Assembly (NCBI GenBank): GCA_015680685.1
Contig: MNCI01005576.1
Span: 74,404 to 107,724 of the forward strand
DNA: 33,321 nucleotides
Origin: Gnetum montanum
Lineage: Eukaryota > Streptophyta > Gnetopsida > Gnetales > Gnetaceae
Direction of reading: 5' to 3'
The translations under genes were made by a program, and so were the position numbers. Positions within the stretch are counted from its first letter, which is position 1. Each line of letters opens with the position of its first letter. Positions 12,101 through 22,696 of this stretch are shown in pieces. Below the pieces are notes generated by a model that saw only the letters and a list, made by a program, of their open reading frames with translations, ran no database searches and had not been told where the DNA came from.

Positions 12101-12360
12101 CTCAGCAGCACTTTGTTCTTGAGTGCCACGTAACCAAGCAGATGTGGTGAACGGCGGGGCTCCGCTCTCCAGAATTCTCTGGCAACTCGACAACGCTGGC
12201 GGCGCTTTGGGTCCTATGGCGGGCCAGGAATGATTGCATTTTCAATGGTATAGCAATCCCCCTCGTGAGCACCCTTGCCAGAAAGACGCGGAAGCTTTGG
12301 ACGAAAATTGCCTCAGCAATGGCTCCTCCATGCACCTCCGAACCTTCCATTCAGCAGTTG
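9183..12360 (+). pseudogene. LINE ORF2 polyprotein (endonuclease / reverse transcriptase), broken
   Basis: It begins MKILSWNCRGQG, the N-terminus of APE-type LINE endonucleases, with LQETKLQ near residue 35. The GDFN motif reads DDFN near 9570, and SDHRPI is intact near 9828. Reverse transcriptase follows: KAPRPDGW (usually KAPGPDG) at about 10500, FRPIGVCN, a KLDITKPYDSVSW catalytic block (usually KAYDS) at about 10880, GLHQGDPLSPLLF, and FADDT at about 11185. A C-terminal zf-RVT region has CPMC...H...C near 12075-12130. Premature stops lie at 9321, 9597, 10482, 10992 and 12148, and a frameshift lies near 11690. RNase H is not seen. The product would be inactive. The 3' limit is uncertain because the frame runs into a homopolymer. 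Confidence 0.9.
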
Positions 12361-12381
12361 ACGCAAACGCGGTGGGGGCAC

Positions 12382-12401
12382 GGGGGGGGGGGGGGGGGGG
12401 G
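12382..12401 (+). repeat. Run of 20 G in the LINE 3' part
   Basis: Twenty consecutive G follow GGTGGGGGCAC, near the end of ORF2. The tract could form a G-quadruplex. Its length may also be a sequencing or assembly artefact, since long homopolymers are error-prone. Confidence 0.9.
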
Positions 12402-12900
12402 CCCACCTTGCACGGCGGGAACCCCCCCCATGACGGAGCCCCGGAGTGTACAAGCCCTGGACAGCTTCACGAGGAGGAGAGGCAGGAACGTAATGCTGGC
12501 GTCTCTGCCTCTCCCAGGGATCACACCCCGATCCTCCCTATGCAGGCTTGGGTGGCAAGCGCCCCCAATTCACGTAGGACCAGCGTTGCCCAGATTATTG
12601 ACGAATATAGACGTCGCAGGGCGGATGGACCAGAGCAGCCCAGGATGGGCAACAAATAAATACCGTTCGCATCTCCCGGCTTCTTGCCGTCGTCACAGGT
12701 TGTTTGGGCGCCCTGGTGGGGTTTTTCTTGACGGAAAATTGGTCTCTTTTTCTTGGGGGTGGGTTGCCTTTTTTGCTGCCGAGTGTTCTTGGTGGGGATT
12801 TCCCTGTCCGGTGGGGCCAGCAGCCCTGGCCCACGCTGTACCCGTGTATAGCTTCTCCTTTTTCTTTTTTGAAAATTAATATAGCCTGACCTTTTTCAAA

Positions 12901-12915
12901 AATAATAATTAGATA
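12901..12915. repeat. LINE target-site duplication, right copy
   Basis: An exact copy of 7714-7728. The host repeat resumes here (ATACAAATGTGGTACTTG, as at 1690 in copy A). Confidence 0.9.
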
Positions 12916-13842
12916 CAAATGTGGTACTTGTAAACTTTTTTACCATTATGCCTTCTCAAGCATGAACCCAGTTTGCATATGGTGTGTTGTTGAACAACAT
13001 TAAGTAAATTAGCATAACTAGTGTTAAGATCCATACCTTCTAATTGTTGAGTACTAAATTCATATGGATGATGCAACATATTTATTTGTATAACCTACAT
13101 GAAAAAACAAAATGAAAAGATAAGTCAATGAAAAAATAATTCTTGCACCTTCCTAGCAATATTAGCAAAAACAATTTTCCAAGTACATAAAGAAATTCAA
13201 ATAGGATAGTATTGCTATGGTTGGTAGCGCTACTTATAGTTGCCTTGAGGTAAGGTAACCTCATAGATAATTTCTTTTTGGTGAATTTTGGATTTAAGGC
13301 ATGAAACACGAACTCCTTAAGGTTTGAAAAAACTAGACAACATCCTTTAATATGCTCATATTGGCATACATCATATCTTTCATCATCTAAATTAGAGTTA
13401 GTAGCCTCTTCTATTCCTATTACTTTTTCCTTTGACTAGTAGTAGTCCTTTCCTGCATCTTTTTTTCTTCCTCCTATCCTTGTCTCTAGCTCTACCTTAC
13501 TCTGCCTTTTCCTTCATAGTTTTCAATATTGTTTGAAAGTTTTCATCAATTAAGTCCCACAATTTGTCAATCTTTGCTGAAATTTCAATTACTGACTTTT
13601 GGATTGGCAAGGTTTTTCTTTGAATCACCTCTTCTAATGATGCCTATTTTCTCATTCATAGAAATGAATCTCCTTTTTATGGAGAGAGGGATCTTTATTA
13701 TATTCCTCAACACACTCTCTTTTTTAATTCTCATTCCTTCTTTGCTACCTAATCAATCACCCTCTAAATTTGATGGGCTCTCATCTTTCAAAGTCTCCCT
13801 TAAGCATAGACTCCAAGAGTTTTACTTATCTTGCTTTAAGTC
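12916..13842 (-). pseudogene. Decayed gag of the host element, C-terminal part
   Basis: This matches 1690-2605 of copy A almost continuously, for example the TGCATATGGTGTGT block, ATTCTTGCA..TTCCTAGCAATATTAG and CTCTAGCTCTACCTT. It is therefore the downstream part of the same old minus-strand gag region. The homology stops exactly where the LTR element starts at 13843 and resumes at 22606, so the younger element is nested in it. No intact ORF remains. Confidence 0.7.
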
Positions 13843-14675
13843 TGATGAGTGGCGAGGTACCCCTACACTCAACCATACAAATACGAGCATTTCACGCATG
13901 ATCTGGTTGAACTCCTCAGACAAGCTAGTTGTGGTATCTAGATAGTTACTCGTTGATTATAGTTCACTGTCTTCCCACCTGGACTAGTATTTGCTTTGTC
14001 ATGTATGGTTTAGTCCAAAGTGAGATGTATGATGTGGTCCTAAACTAGTGCTACTCCTAGAGGTAATGGAAAATAGCTTTAATTAAGCTAAGAGGAAAAG
14101 GGTGAGAGAGTTAAGCTAATAGGAAGTGGGAGAGAGAATCTAAGCTAGCCTAAGTTCGATGAGCATCCTTTCCTTAATCATTTGTACACATCTTGGACCT
14201 CGTGCATGACTACCACTAGAATTACCAAGTGCATGGCCTAGGTATGCCATTGGGATACCAAGTAGTCACACTTGAATGCTCATGATTAAGTCATACTCAT
14301 TCTGCGTTTAAGGAGTTTAGGATGAAGAGATATTAACTATGAAAGCAATAAATAACAATAAAAATTAAAAAATTAAACTAAGTGAATGCTGCAATGATGA
14401 AGTAATCTCGATCTTTATTTCCGGTCATGTGTGTGTCCAAGTACCTCACACTCGAATAAAGGATGTCACACAATTACAATCATCACACTACGGGCATGCA
14501 CTGGGAGAAAGGGTTGAAAAAGACTAAAAATGAAAACTAATTTCTAACTAAAAACCTCCCTACTTCACCGTGCACCTAAGGTGTATTTATAGGCCTACAT
14601 AGGAGCCATGATATCACATATACAATATCGTGAGCTAGGCCACGATATCATAACCTAATGAATCACGATTCATCA
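13843..14675 (-). repeat. 3' LTR of the gag-plus-accessory element
   Basis: It starts TGATGAGTGGCGAGG and ends GATTCATCA on the plus strand. TATTTATA at 14584-14591 is the minus-strand TATA box. GATATC-type motifs lie at about 14610-14650. Relative to the other LTR it has about 15 extra bases near 13880 plus scattered, mostly transition, differences. Confidence 0.9.
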
Positions 14676-14690
14676 TATCCCCATGACTAA
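14676..14690 (-). other. Weak polypurine tract next to the 3' LTR
   Basis: On the minus strand the bases just before the LTR are CATGGGGATA. This is short and interrupted for a polypurine tract, but it is in the right place. The adjacent CTTGAGGACAAGTTT (LEDKF in one frame) resembles the end of a Ty3/gypsy polyprotein and may be the last trace of pol. Confidence 0.4.
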
Positions 14691-14879
14691 ATGAAAACTT
14701 GTCCTCAAGTTAAACAAAATGAGAACAAGCCCCATTGATTACACAGTGGATAGGTATGGGATTATTAACTAACTAGGGATTTATTCATGTTATAGTGGAG
14801 AACTCAATAAAACAAAATTGAGACACAACACAAAATTAGAAAATTACAAAATTGTAAACTTTATTTGGCTCATGTGATT

Positions 14880-17667
14880 CCAGGTGGTGGTGGATCCTCT
14901 ATGGGTCACTTCCCCTTGTCCTGTGCTCTAGGTTTTGGAATTTGATGACTCTAAAGTAGTGCCTAGAGCTTTTCCTCTTTCGTTCAAGGATCCTATGTTG
15001 TCCATGCTGATGCTCCAATGTTTTACAGAGTCAGCACCTCCTATGGGCATGGTAGTTGCGGGAACATCTTATTTGCTTTAATGTACCAGGCCGTAAACAA
15101 TTGTTGTTCCTCCTCGTAGGCTTTGGATTTATCCCTGTACTTTTGAAAATCTGTAAGCCATTGAGCCAATTCTGCTACAACATCTCTCTAGCCTTGGTAG
15201 CTGGTCTTAACCACCTCTAGTTTAGAATCTGCGACTTCTAGCTTTTGCAACATTTTCTTGTGCTTTGTAAATTCTGCTTCATATTTGGCGTAGGTGGCAG
15301 CTACTTGCTTCTCGAGCTCCGTTCTCAGGAATCCTGCTATCAACATGGCTAGATTGGCATATCACAGGTTTGCCAATTCCATGTACTCTATGAGGTCTTG
15401 AATCTACAGGTCCTGGCTTTTAAGTTCTACCTAGTGGACAAATGCATATGTGTCCAATATGGCCAATCAATCAGTGTGTTGAACATTAAAAGTGTTGATG
15501 TGGGCCTTGGCCATATGGATCTCCTTTTCTATGACTTGCTTGTACATTCCCACCTGGTCTCTGAAGTTCTCCTTTAACTTTTCATGCCACTTGGCTTCGT
15601 TTTGCCACACACTTATTTCAATAGTTGTCTTCTAATGGATTGCATGTACCTCCTCCATTGAGAGGGTTCAATTCTCTCTGGCCAAACGGTTCATGTCTTG
15701 GTTGACCCTAACTAACTGTTCTTGTAATTGCTAAAATTTTTCCTCGAGAACATTCTTCTGTTTCTCCACAATGGTCAACCGAAGGTTGTTAGTAGTAAGC
15801 TTTTTATTCTCCTCCTATAAGGCTCTGAGTGCCTTGGTGTGCACGTAGGTTTGCGCTTGTGCCTTGGAGGCATCCTAGTCGGCCTTTTCTTTCTCCTCCA
15901 CCACTCTTTTATTATCTGCCAATAGTTTATTAAGTTGCTCTATCCTGAAAGTGTCCAACTGGTTTGCAGGAACAAACTGAGATGGGTCTTGTTGTGCAAC
16001 GTGTAGGGTGACGAGCCTCTCCTATAGTCTTGTCAACTCTGCTTTCGCATGCTCGGCCTTGATCTCTACCATGACCAGCTTTTCTTTGGTGGAGATGAGG
16101 TCTGATTATGCTACCATGACATCTTGTGGAATGTCAAACAAGGACACAATTACTTGTCCTATTTGCAGCAATCAATCAAGGACATCCTCATGCTCCGTAG
16201 GAGTCATTGAGGGACTGGCCAGAGTTTGTGCATCTCGTGCTCCTGAGAAATCTAACAGTGGCACAATAGGGATGTTGAAAGATTCTTTGATGTGATCTGT
16301 TATCACTTCTGTGGCTCCCACTACATCCTGGTGTTGCATGACCACCACTATGGCCCCTTCACCTATTTTCAATTACACTTGGAAAGATGCAGCATTTTCT
16401 GAAATTTGTTGTGACCAATGAGTCTCCCCTCTTCCTGTTTGGATGGACACCTTACCTAGTGCATGGTCAATATAAATTGTGGGTAGTACGATGTCGTTGA
16501 TGATGTGGAAGAGATTAGCATCATCACGACTTCCCCAATTGACCTTCTCAACGATGGCCTTGAGGTGGCTCATCGACGGTCGGTAATCCTATGATGGTGG
16601 TGGTGGTTGATCTCGCTAGCTTGTGCTAGGCCTTACTTCTTATTGTTGATTGGGCCTCGTGCTTGGAAGTTGGCTAGGCCTTGTAGTTTGAGTTGTAGTG
16701 GGTCCCACTATCTATTCTCACTCTTTCTCTGGCTCCAATCTCTCACTAGCACTTTTCCTCGGAGCTGGTGGCTTCAGTAGTTTAGTGAACGAAGCATTCT
16801 AGGCTCTTCTAAGGATGTCATTGGTGTACCCTAGAATACCAGCACGTTTGCATGGCTCCCTGATGAGACAAGGGAAGGGCAACACAAACTTCCTTGTCTT
16901 GCGTTCTTCAAACCACCTCAAGATCTCTATGAGATATAGATGAGGAAAGTTAGCATTAGCCTTTCCCATCAATATCACACATCCTCCTGCCACATATGTT
17001 AAGATTCTTTTTAATCCTCTCGTGGAGAAGATGTGATAAGCGCCAATCTTGAAGTATATCCTTTCTTTGAGTGTTAACTCTCCATATGTCTTGTCTTCTT
17101 TATCGTACGCCCTATCCAAGCAAACTCTTTGTGCATCAACATCAGAGCGAGTGGACAAGTGAGCAATTTTTGGCCCTATATTCAAAAGGTTCAACACTTC
17201 TAAGATGGCCTTGGTGAAAAAATCTACAGACACACCACAAATGTTAATTGTGGTGCCTTCTTCCTTATTGTGCCAAAATTGGTACATTTCTCCTAAGTAC
17301 CAAGCACCACTTTTACAGAGGATAGGCCATAATGGAGACCTTTGAGTTGGTCCCTAATATCCTCAAAAGTGAATTCCGTGAAAGGTCTAAAGTTCAATTC
17401 CATGATCACTATAGTCGACGTGGACTTTTCACGGATGGCCTGAACACACGCTGGGAACAACGTGAGTTATTGTCCCTGTTCAGGCATTGCAAAAACTCCT
17501 CCTTCTACTTGTCCTAATTGTACAATAGTAGGAGTCTCTTGATGGATGCTAAATGATTGCGCCTCTTGCTCTACATGTTGTTCAAGAGACACTTGTCCTC
17601 TACCTCTCCTAGGTCACTTGGACACACCTTGAGAGGGTCCTTCTTGTTGTCCATGCTTTGGGGCCAT
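14880..17667 (-). pseudogene. Accessory ORF: putative plant transposon domain plus coiled coil
   Basis: A minus-strand relic of about 930 codons starts MAPKHGQQEG at 17667. There is one frameshift near 17330, then a single frame to about 14900 despite some 20 in-frame stops. The N-terminal part (about 17430-16799: ELNFRPFTEFTF, SGAWYLGEMYQFW, INICGVSVDFFTKAI, RIYFKIGAYHIFSTRG, KFVLPFPCLIRE) resembles the 'putative plant transposon protein' domain (PF20167-like). A Pro/Ser/Thr linker follows. From about 16100 to 15050 it is a long charged coiled coil (for example LDTFRIEQLNKLLADNKRV). Most stops are TAG where CAG would fit. Its function is unknown. It occupies the place where pol would lie, and the domain name is my recollection and not a search result. 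Confidence 0.65.
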
Positions 17668-17989
17668 CCGTAATCACACAGGATCAGTCATTAGTAAGGT
17701 TGCTTACCAAAGTTAAGTTATACCTTACTTCTTACCTTAATGAATTCATCTCCTATTTCGTGTGATTTAAAGTTAGGAATTTTTTGTGAAAATATCCCCA
17801 AAAGGTTTTAATATTTGACCCACTTTGATTAGGTGGCTTCACAATTTTAATTTCACGATATAAGTGAGGATATGAAGTTGTTTTTGGCACATTTTTATCA
17901 TTTTTGTATAATTAATTACCCTTGATAGTGTCCTTTGGGTGATGAAAAATTTTGAAACATTTGTGTGCAATTCAAAGTGTACCCCTCCC

Positions 17990-18265
17990 CCACGACTAAG
18001 CTGAACACTATAGGTTCAGATAGGTTCAAGTAGAATGAAAATCAGAGTGCTAGTAAGCGAGTTATGGTTGTTGGAACAAAATATGTGCAATCGTAAGTCA
18101 TAGAAGAAAATTTGAAAAACTCCCTTGCGTGAACAGTTGCAAATGATGTTGACATTTCTAGGGGGCACATATTTATAGTTTTTGTAGGATGCGATCTCCC
18201 ATACCTGATAGCACGACCACCAGATCGTGTCAAATGTGATATCACATACACGATATCGCAACCTG
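17990..18265 (-). promoter_or_regulatory. Internal LTR-promoter-like module upstream of the accessory ORF
   Basis: On the minus strand, paired GATATC motifs (18238-18259, GCGATATCGTGTATGTGATA) are followed by CTATAAATATG (TATA at 18170-18177), about 500 bp before the accessory ORF start. The LTRs have the same arrangement of CACGATATC motifs and then CCTATAAATACACC. The module could be a separate promoter for the accessory ORF or the remains of a partial LTR. Activity is inferred only from layout. Confidence 0.4.
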
Positions 18266-19653
18266 TTTAAAGTAGGGTACTTAGAAAAAATTGATAAATT
18301 TTTGAAATTCTTAACTCAAAAATGAAGGACTTGAAGTCGATGTAAAGGATCCATGGTAATATTGATCAAGCCTGAAGGCAAAAAAAGAATAATGGTGTAA
18401 AATGTAGCGATGGAAGTCATGAAGAGTATGAGGAAAAAGGACATGTGTTGGTACATAGGAACGTTTAAACCGAAAGGATGATAAGGGAAAGAAGAATGTT
18501 GGTAATGCAATACTCAGAGGGTGTAAAATGATGTAAGGGTGATGTGTGACGAGTGCAAATTACAAAAGTCACGCAAGTGGGTCCTTCCCAAAGCAGGTTC
18601 CAACCTATAATACCCTTGCGTAACCAAACCTTAAAATGTCCATAGGCACTAGAAGGATTAAATGTAATCTACATCGATGCGAAAAAACACACAAATGTAG
18701 ATACCATCATGATGAGGTATAAATTCAACGCTATACAAGTCACAAGTCACAAATTCCGGGATAGCAAGATGAGACGAATTGTAGAAGGGATTGTAGAGAT
18801 TGGGACATGAGGTAATTGGCCTAGGGCACAATGAATCCTCTATGTAAGGCATGATTAATGTGTCATTAACTTGTTGCTCAAAAATTAGGACCAAGTCCAT
18901 TCCTTTGATTAGTGACATCACATTATTTCATCTCAATGATAGACAACAATGAGAGCATCATGACGGCAAAGCATATGATCACTTGGCATTTCATAGGGAG
19001 AAGTGATTTTGCTTTGTGGCACTCTTCTTCTTCTTCTTTTCTTTTTTTTTCTCCTTTTTTTAATGAATGCTTAAGCTAGAGAGGTCGCCAACTTTCAGGC
19101 ATGGATGCATGTCTTTCCAATGGGACCCCCTAGAACAGCATTGAGTTTTCTTGATTGAGTGCCTTTTGATTATTCTTACTCCCATTTTTCATTAGATCTA
19201 CAAGGATCTTAGTACAACCAAGCTACATGATAACTTCCACGAATGTCACCAAAGAGAATCCACAAGTCCCTTTAATGTCACACCCTAGTCATTCCCTCTT
19301 GTTCCATCCTTCTTCACTCTGGGTATAATGAGCACAAAAATACTTTAAGTTTTAATGATGTTAAGAATATCATCATATCCAGAGTAGAACCTCTTATTAA
19401 TAGAATGGTTGGGTGGATGTGATGGGCTCGCTGTCCAAATAATTAGTTACCTGAGACTTGATAGCATAGAACAACACCTCAACCAATGAGTCACATGAGT
19501 GTTTTATTCATAGATGAGATTACTCATGAAAAGACAAAAATATGAAAAGAAAAATAATAAATAAAAAGATAAAACAACAAATTGAAAGATGAAAAACTGA
19601 AAAAAAAAATTGTAAAATTAAAGAAAAGGAAAAATATTTATTAATTCTACTTG
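18266..19653. other. Non-coding spacer between gag and the accessory module
   Basis: All six frames are broken by frequent stops. No RT, integrase or protease motif was seen on the minus strand. A CTT-rich simple repeat lies at about 19021-19055, and a polypurine/polypyrimidine stretch at about 19540-19640 follows the end of gag. This may be where pol was lost. Confidence 0.5.
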
Positions 19654-21642
19654 TTAGAATGGAGGATATCCCCCATAACTAATTGGTTGAGCATGGCTAG
19701 AATTAATAAATGGAAGGTTTGGACCCTTGCATGTTGGAAATATTGGGACCCGATCATACCTACCCCATTGGGGTTTACACACTTGATTAGAGTTAACATA
19801 GTGGGGCAAGTTATAAAATGTGATTAATTTATGAGTTGACCCACTATGGTACTTGTGACTGTAAGATGGTATGTAAGGATCAACATGTCTCCCCATGTGG
19901 CTATATTCACTGGGCCCCATGGTTGTTGGAGCATTGAGTGGTGGATTTGATAAGGTAACATGAGGCATTGGGTTCAAAAAGGAAGATGCACCACAGTGTT
20001 GGACTTATCTTGAGTTTGCAGATGTAGTGGTTTCTAAACTGTGGTGTCCCTTTCTATGGTCATGTCTAAAGAAGGGACGCCTATGATGTTGTGGAGGATT
20101 CCCACTGCTATTGACAGTAGAAGCACAAGTAACATTTGTGGGTTGATGTTGTGGTGCAAAACCTTCTGGAACACTTGGTGGCGATGTAGAAGGAGGTGAA
20201 GGATGAGAATGTTGAAATGGAGGAGAAGTATAATGTACACGAGGTGGTGGTCCTGTTGGAGAGGATATGGGTTGATAGTATTGAGGAGAATAATAATAAT
20301 GTGATGAGGTAGAAGATGTTGACCCAGTTGGGGAAACAGGATGTTGAACTTGATAAGCACTTAGGTTTGGATGGTATGAAGGGTGTAACCAGTTTGGGGA
20401 TGGCCTCCCCCATGACTGGGATTGTTGCCACTATGATTGAACACAGTATTTCTACATGAACTTTGGATGTAACATTCTTTCCCAATGCTCACGTAGATGT
20501 GACAAGATTCGGCATTGGCCCTTGGGGTGATCGTACAAGAAAATGTTACATTAATACGTATGATTGATAGTTAAGTTCTTATTCTCTTCAACCCTTCTTT
20601 CTGATTTTCTAAAGGTGTTTTGTCCTGTTTCTTGGGTTATCATAATTCTATCTCTAATAGCGTTGGCATATTCTCCACATTTTTCATGTATCCATTCCAT
20701 CATTCTATTGATCTTTGCCTCAATTTCATCTAATGATTGTAGTACTGGCAAAGATGGTTCCACCTCCTTACGGTGAGTTGATTTCTCCTCTTCATAATCA
20801 TGGGCCCTTGTTGATTTTTGGGCTTGTTGAGATTTTTTAGCATTCTCCCATTTAGCCATTTCTCCTTCTTCATTTGCTACCCACTTAATAAGCTCTTGAA
20901 ATTGGTGGGTCCATAGTTCATATAGTTGACCTAGGGCATACATCCCTAGGGTTCCCCTTGTTTCACTATAGAGTCCATCTATGATATGGTACATTAGCCT
21001 TTTCTCGGTGAACCCATGGCCTGGGTAGTTGTTTAACAGTGCATAATATCTTTAAAAGGCCATGTCTAAGGGTTCATGTTGTGCTTGTTTCCACTCTTGG
21101 ATTTTTCTCCTCAAGGCTGACACTCTCACATAGGTTTGATATCTTTCATTAAATAGTTTTACCATTGTCGGCCAACATTGAATTAATTTTGGTTTTAATG
21201 ACCTATACCATACTTTTGCATGGCCAACGAGTGTCATAGGAAAGAGCTTAAGTTTTTGCCATCCATTATCAATGTTGTTCAATACACAGGTATCATAGAA
21301 GGCTTGTAAATGTTGTTGCGGATCTAAATCATAGCCTCCTAAAAACTTAGAAAAGTTGTTTAAGTCAAGCCTGGGTAGACGGCTTTCCTTACAATGCCTG
21401 GGGGATATTCGAACAACCTCTTGTATTTTTGTTAGGCTTGTAGTGGCTAGTAGGGGTTCATAGTCACTAGGTATGTTATGCATTTGTAAGCTGGGACGAT
21501 GTTGTTTGCGTTTACTCTCATAGGAGATCCCTACATGAGATTGGGTACTCCAAACTTCATCTTCATCATTATATAATTTTTTGGTTCTCCAATGAATTGC
21601 CTTACTAGTTGTTGCATTATCATAATCTTGTGAGAGAGACAT
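19654..21642 (-). pseudogene. Retrotransposon gag polyprotein, several stops
   Basis: It starts MSLSQDYDNATTSK at 21642, about 130 bp inside the primer-binding site. Residues about 70-200 form a Retrotrans_gag capsid domain (LDLNNFSKFLGGYD, QHLQAFYDTC, WQKLKLFPMTLVGHAKVWY, LFNERYQTY). The frame continues past a TAA at 21052 through IIDGLYSETRGTLGMY and a Lys/Glu-rich helix to a TAA at 20551. A degenerate zinc knuckle follows (20512-20550, CNIFLYDHPKGQC: second Cys replaced by Phe). The C-terminal part is Pro/Ser/His/Tyr-rich and ends GGYPPF at 19654. Frame changes after about 20480 are likely. Gag would package element RNA, but this copy is interrupted. Confidence 0.85.
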
Positions 21643-21755
21643 TGTTATGAGTTTGTGTGTGACTTATTTGCAATTACTTCTTTTTGAAAGATATATCATC
21701 AAGGCTTTGTTATAGCGATATTGTATTATGTAACTAATCTAAATAACTAGCATTA

Positions 21756-21773
21756 TCCCTAGCAACGACACCA
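21756..21773 (-). other. Primer-binding site, tRNA-Asp type
   Basis: Minus-strand TGGTGTCGTTGCTAGGGA lies one base inside the 5' LTR and matches the complement of the plant tRNA-Asp 3' end with only C-to-T and G-to-A changes. It fixes the element's orientation as minus. Confidence 0.8.
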
Positions 21774-21774
21774 A

Positions 21775-22605
21775 TGATGAGTGGTGAGGTACCTCTATAC
21801 TCAACCATACGAATTCGATCTGATTGAACTCTATAGACGAGCTAGTTGTGGTATCTAGATAGTTACTCATTGATCATAGTTCACTGTCTTCCCACTTGGA
21901 CTAGTATTTGCTTTATCATGTATGGTTTAGTCCAGAGTGAGGTGTATGATGTGGTCCTAACTAGTGCTACTCCTAGAGGTAATGAAAAATAACTTTAATT
22001 AAGCTAAGAGGAAAAGGGTGAGAGAGTTAACCTAATAGGAAGTGGGAGAGAGAATCTAAGCTAGCCTAAGTGCAATGAGCATCCATTCCTTAATCATCCA
22101 TACACATCTTGGACCTCGTGCATGACTACCACTGGGATTACCAAGTGCATGGCCTAGGTACGCCACTGGGACACCAAGTAGTTACACTTGAATGCTCGTG
22201 ATTAAGTTGTACTCATTCCACATTTAAGGAGTTTAGGGTGAAGATATATTAACTACGAAAGCAATAAATAACAATATCAATTAAATAATTAAACTAAGTG
22301 AATGCTGCAATGATGAAGTAATCTCAATCTTTATCTCCGGTCATGTGAGTGTCCAAGTACATCACACTCAAATAAAGGATGTCGTACAATTACAATCATC
22401 ACAATGCGAGCATGCACTGGGAGAAAGGGTTGAGAAAGACTAAAAATGAAAACTAATTTCTAACTAAAAACCTTCCTACTTCACTGTGCACCTAAGGTGT
22501 ATTTATAGGCCTGCATAGGAGCCATGATATCGTGTATACAATATCGTGAGCCAAGCTGCGATATCACGAGTGCGATATCGTGACCTAATGAATTACAATT
22601 CATCA
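21775..22605 (-). repeat. 5' LTR of the gag-plus-accessory element
   Basis: TGATGAGTGGTGAGG ... CAATTCATCA on the plus strand. The minus-strand promoter has a cluster of GATATC-containing motifs (about 22527-22582) just upstream of TATAAATA (22500-22507). It pairs with 13843-14675. Confidence 0.9.
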
Positions 22606-22696
22606 GAGTCCATTTATAATGTGACACATTTATTCTCTTTAAGAGAAGCCACAACCTAGGAATCTATGTAACAGTGAGTTATACCTACATAGGGGT
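22606..22696 (-). pseudogene. Host gag fragment between two insertions
   Basis: A 91-bp piece matches copy A at about 2608-2695 (GAGTCCAT.TATAA..TG, CTCT.TAAGAGAAG..A, CCTAGG-type). It is the continuation of 12916-13842 and is interrupted again at 22697. Confidence 0.75.

Larger units (their letters stand above)
7729..12900 (+). mobile_element. L1-type non-LTR retrotransposon (LINE), inactive
   Basis: An approximately 5.2-kb GC-rich insert in AT-rich DNA is bounded by perfect 15-bp target duplications. It encodes a DUF4283 ORF1 followed by an ORF2 with endonuclease, reverse transcriptase and C-terminal zinc-knuckle regions, which is the plant L1 order. The 3' end is ATATAGCCTGACCTTTTTC followed by a very short A run that merges with the target duplication. 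Only about 30 bp precede the first ORF1 ATG, so the 5' end is probably truncated, as is usual after target-primed reverse transcription. ORF2 is broken, so the copy is not autonomous. Confidence 0.93.
13843..22605 (-). mobile_element. Gag-plus-accessory LTR retrotransposon without visible pol
   Basis: An 8.76-kb element is flanked by LTRs of about 830 bp (13843-14675 and 21775-22605), both TG...CA and roughly nine-tenths identical by eye. Flanking pentamers are AAGTC (13838-13842) and GAGTC (22606-22610), an imperfect target duplication. Copy A shows the empty site near 2605. The primer-binding site and gag lie next to the right LTR, so it is read on the minus strand. The interior holds gag (21642-19654), a non-coding spacer with an LTR-like promoter module, and a long accessory coiled-coil ORF (17667-14880). 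No protease, RT, RNase H or integrase motif was found in the 7.1-kb interior. The LTR divergence and many stops show that it is old. Confidence 0.85.
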
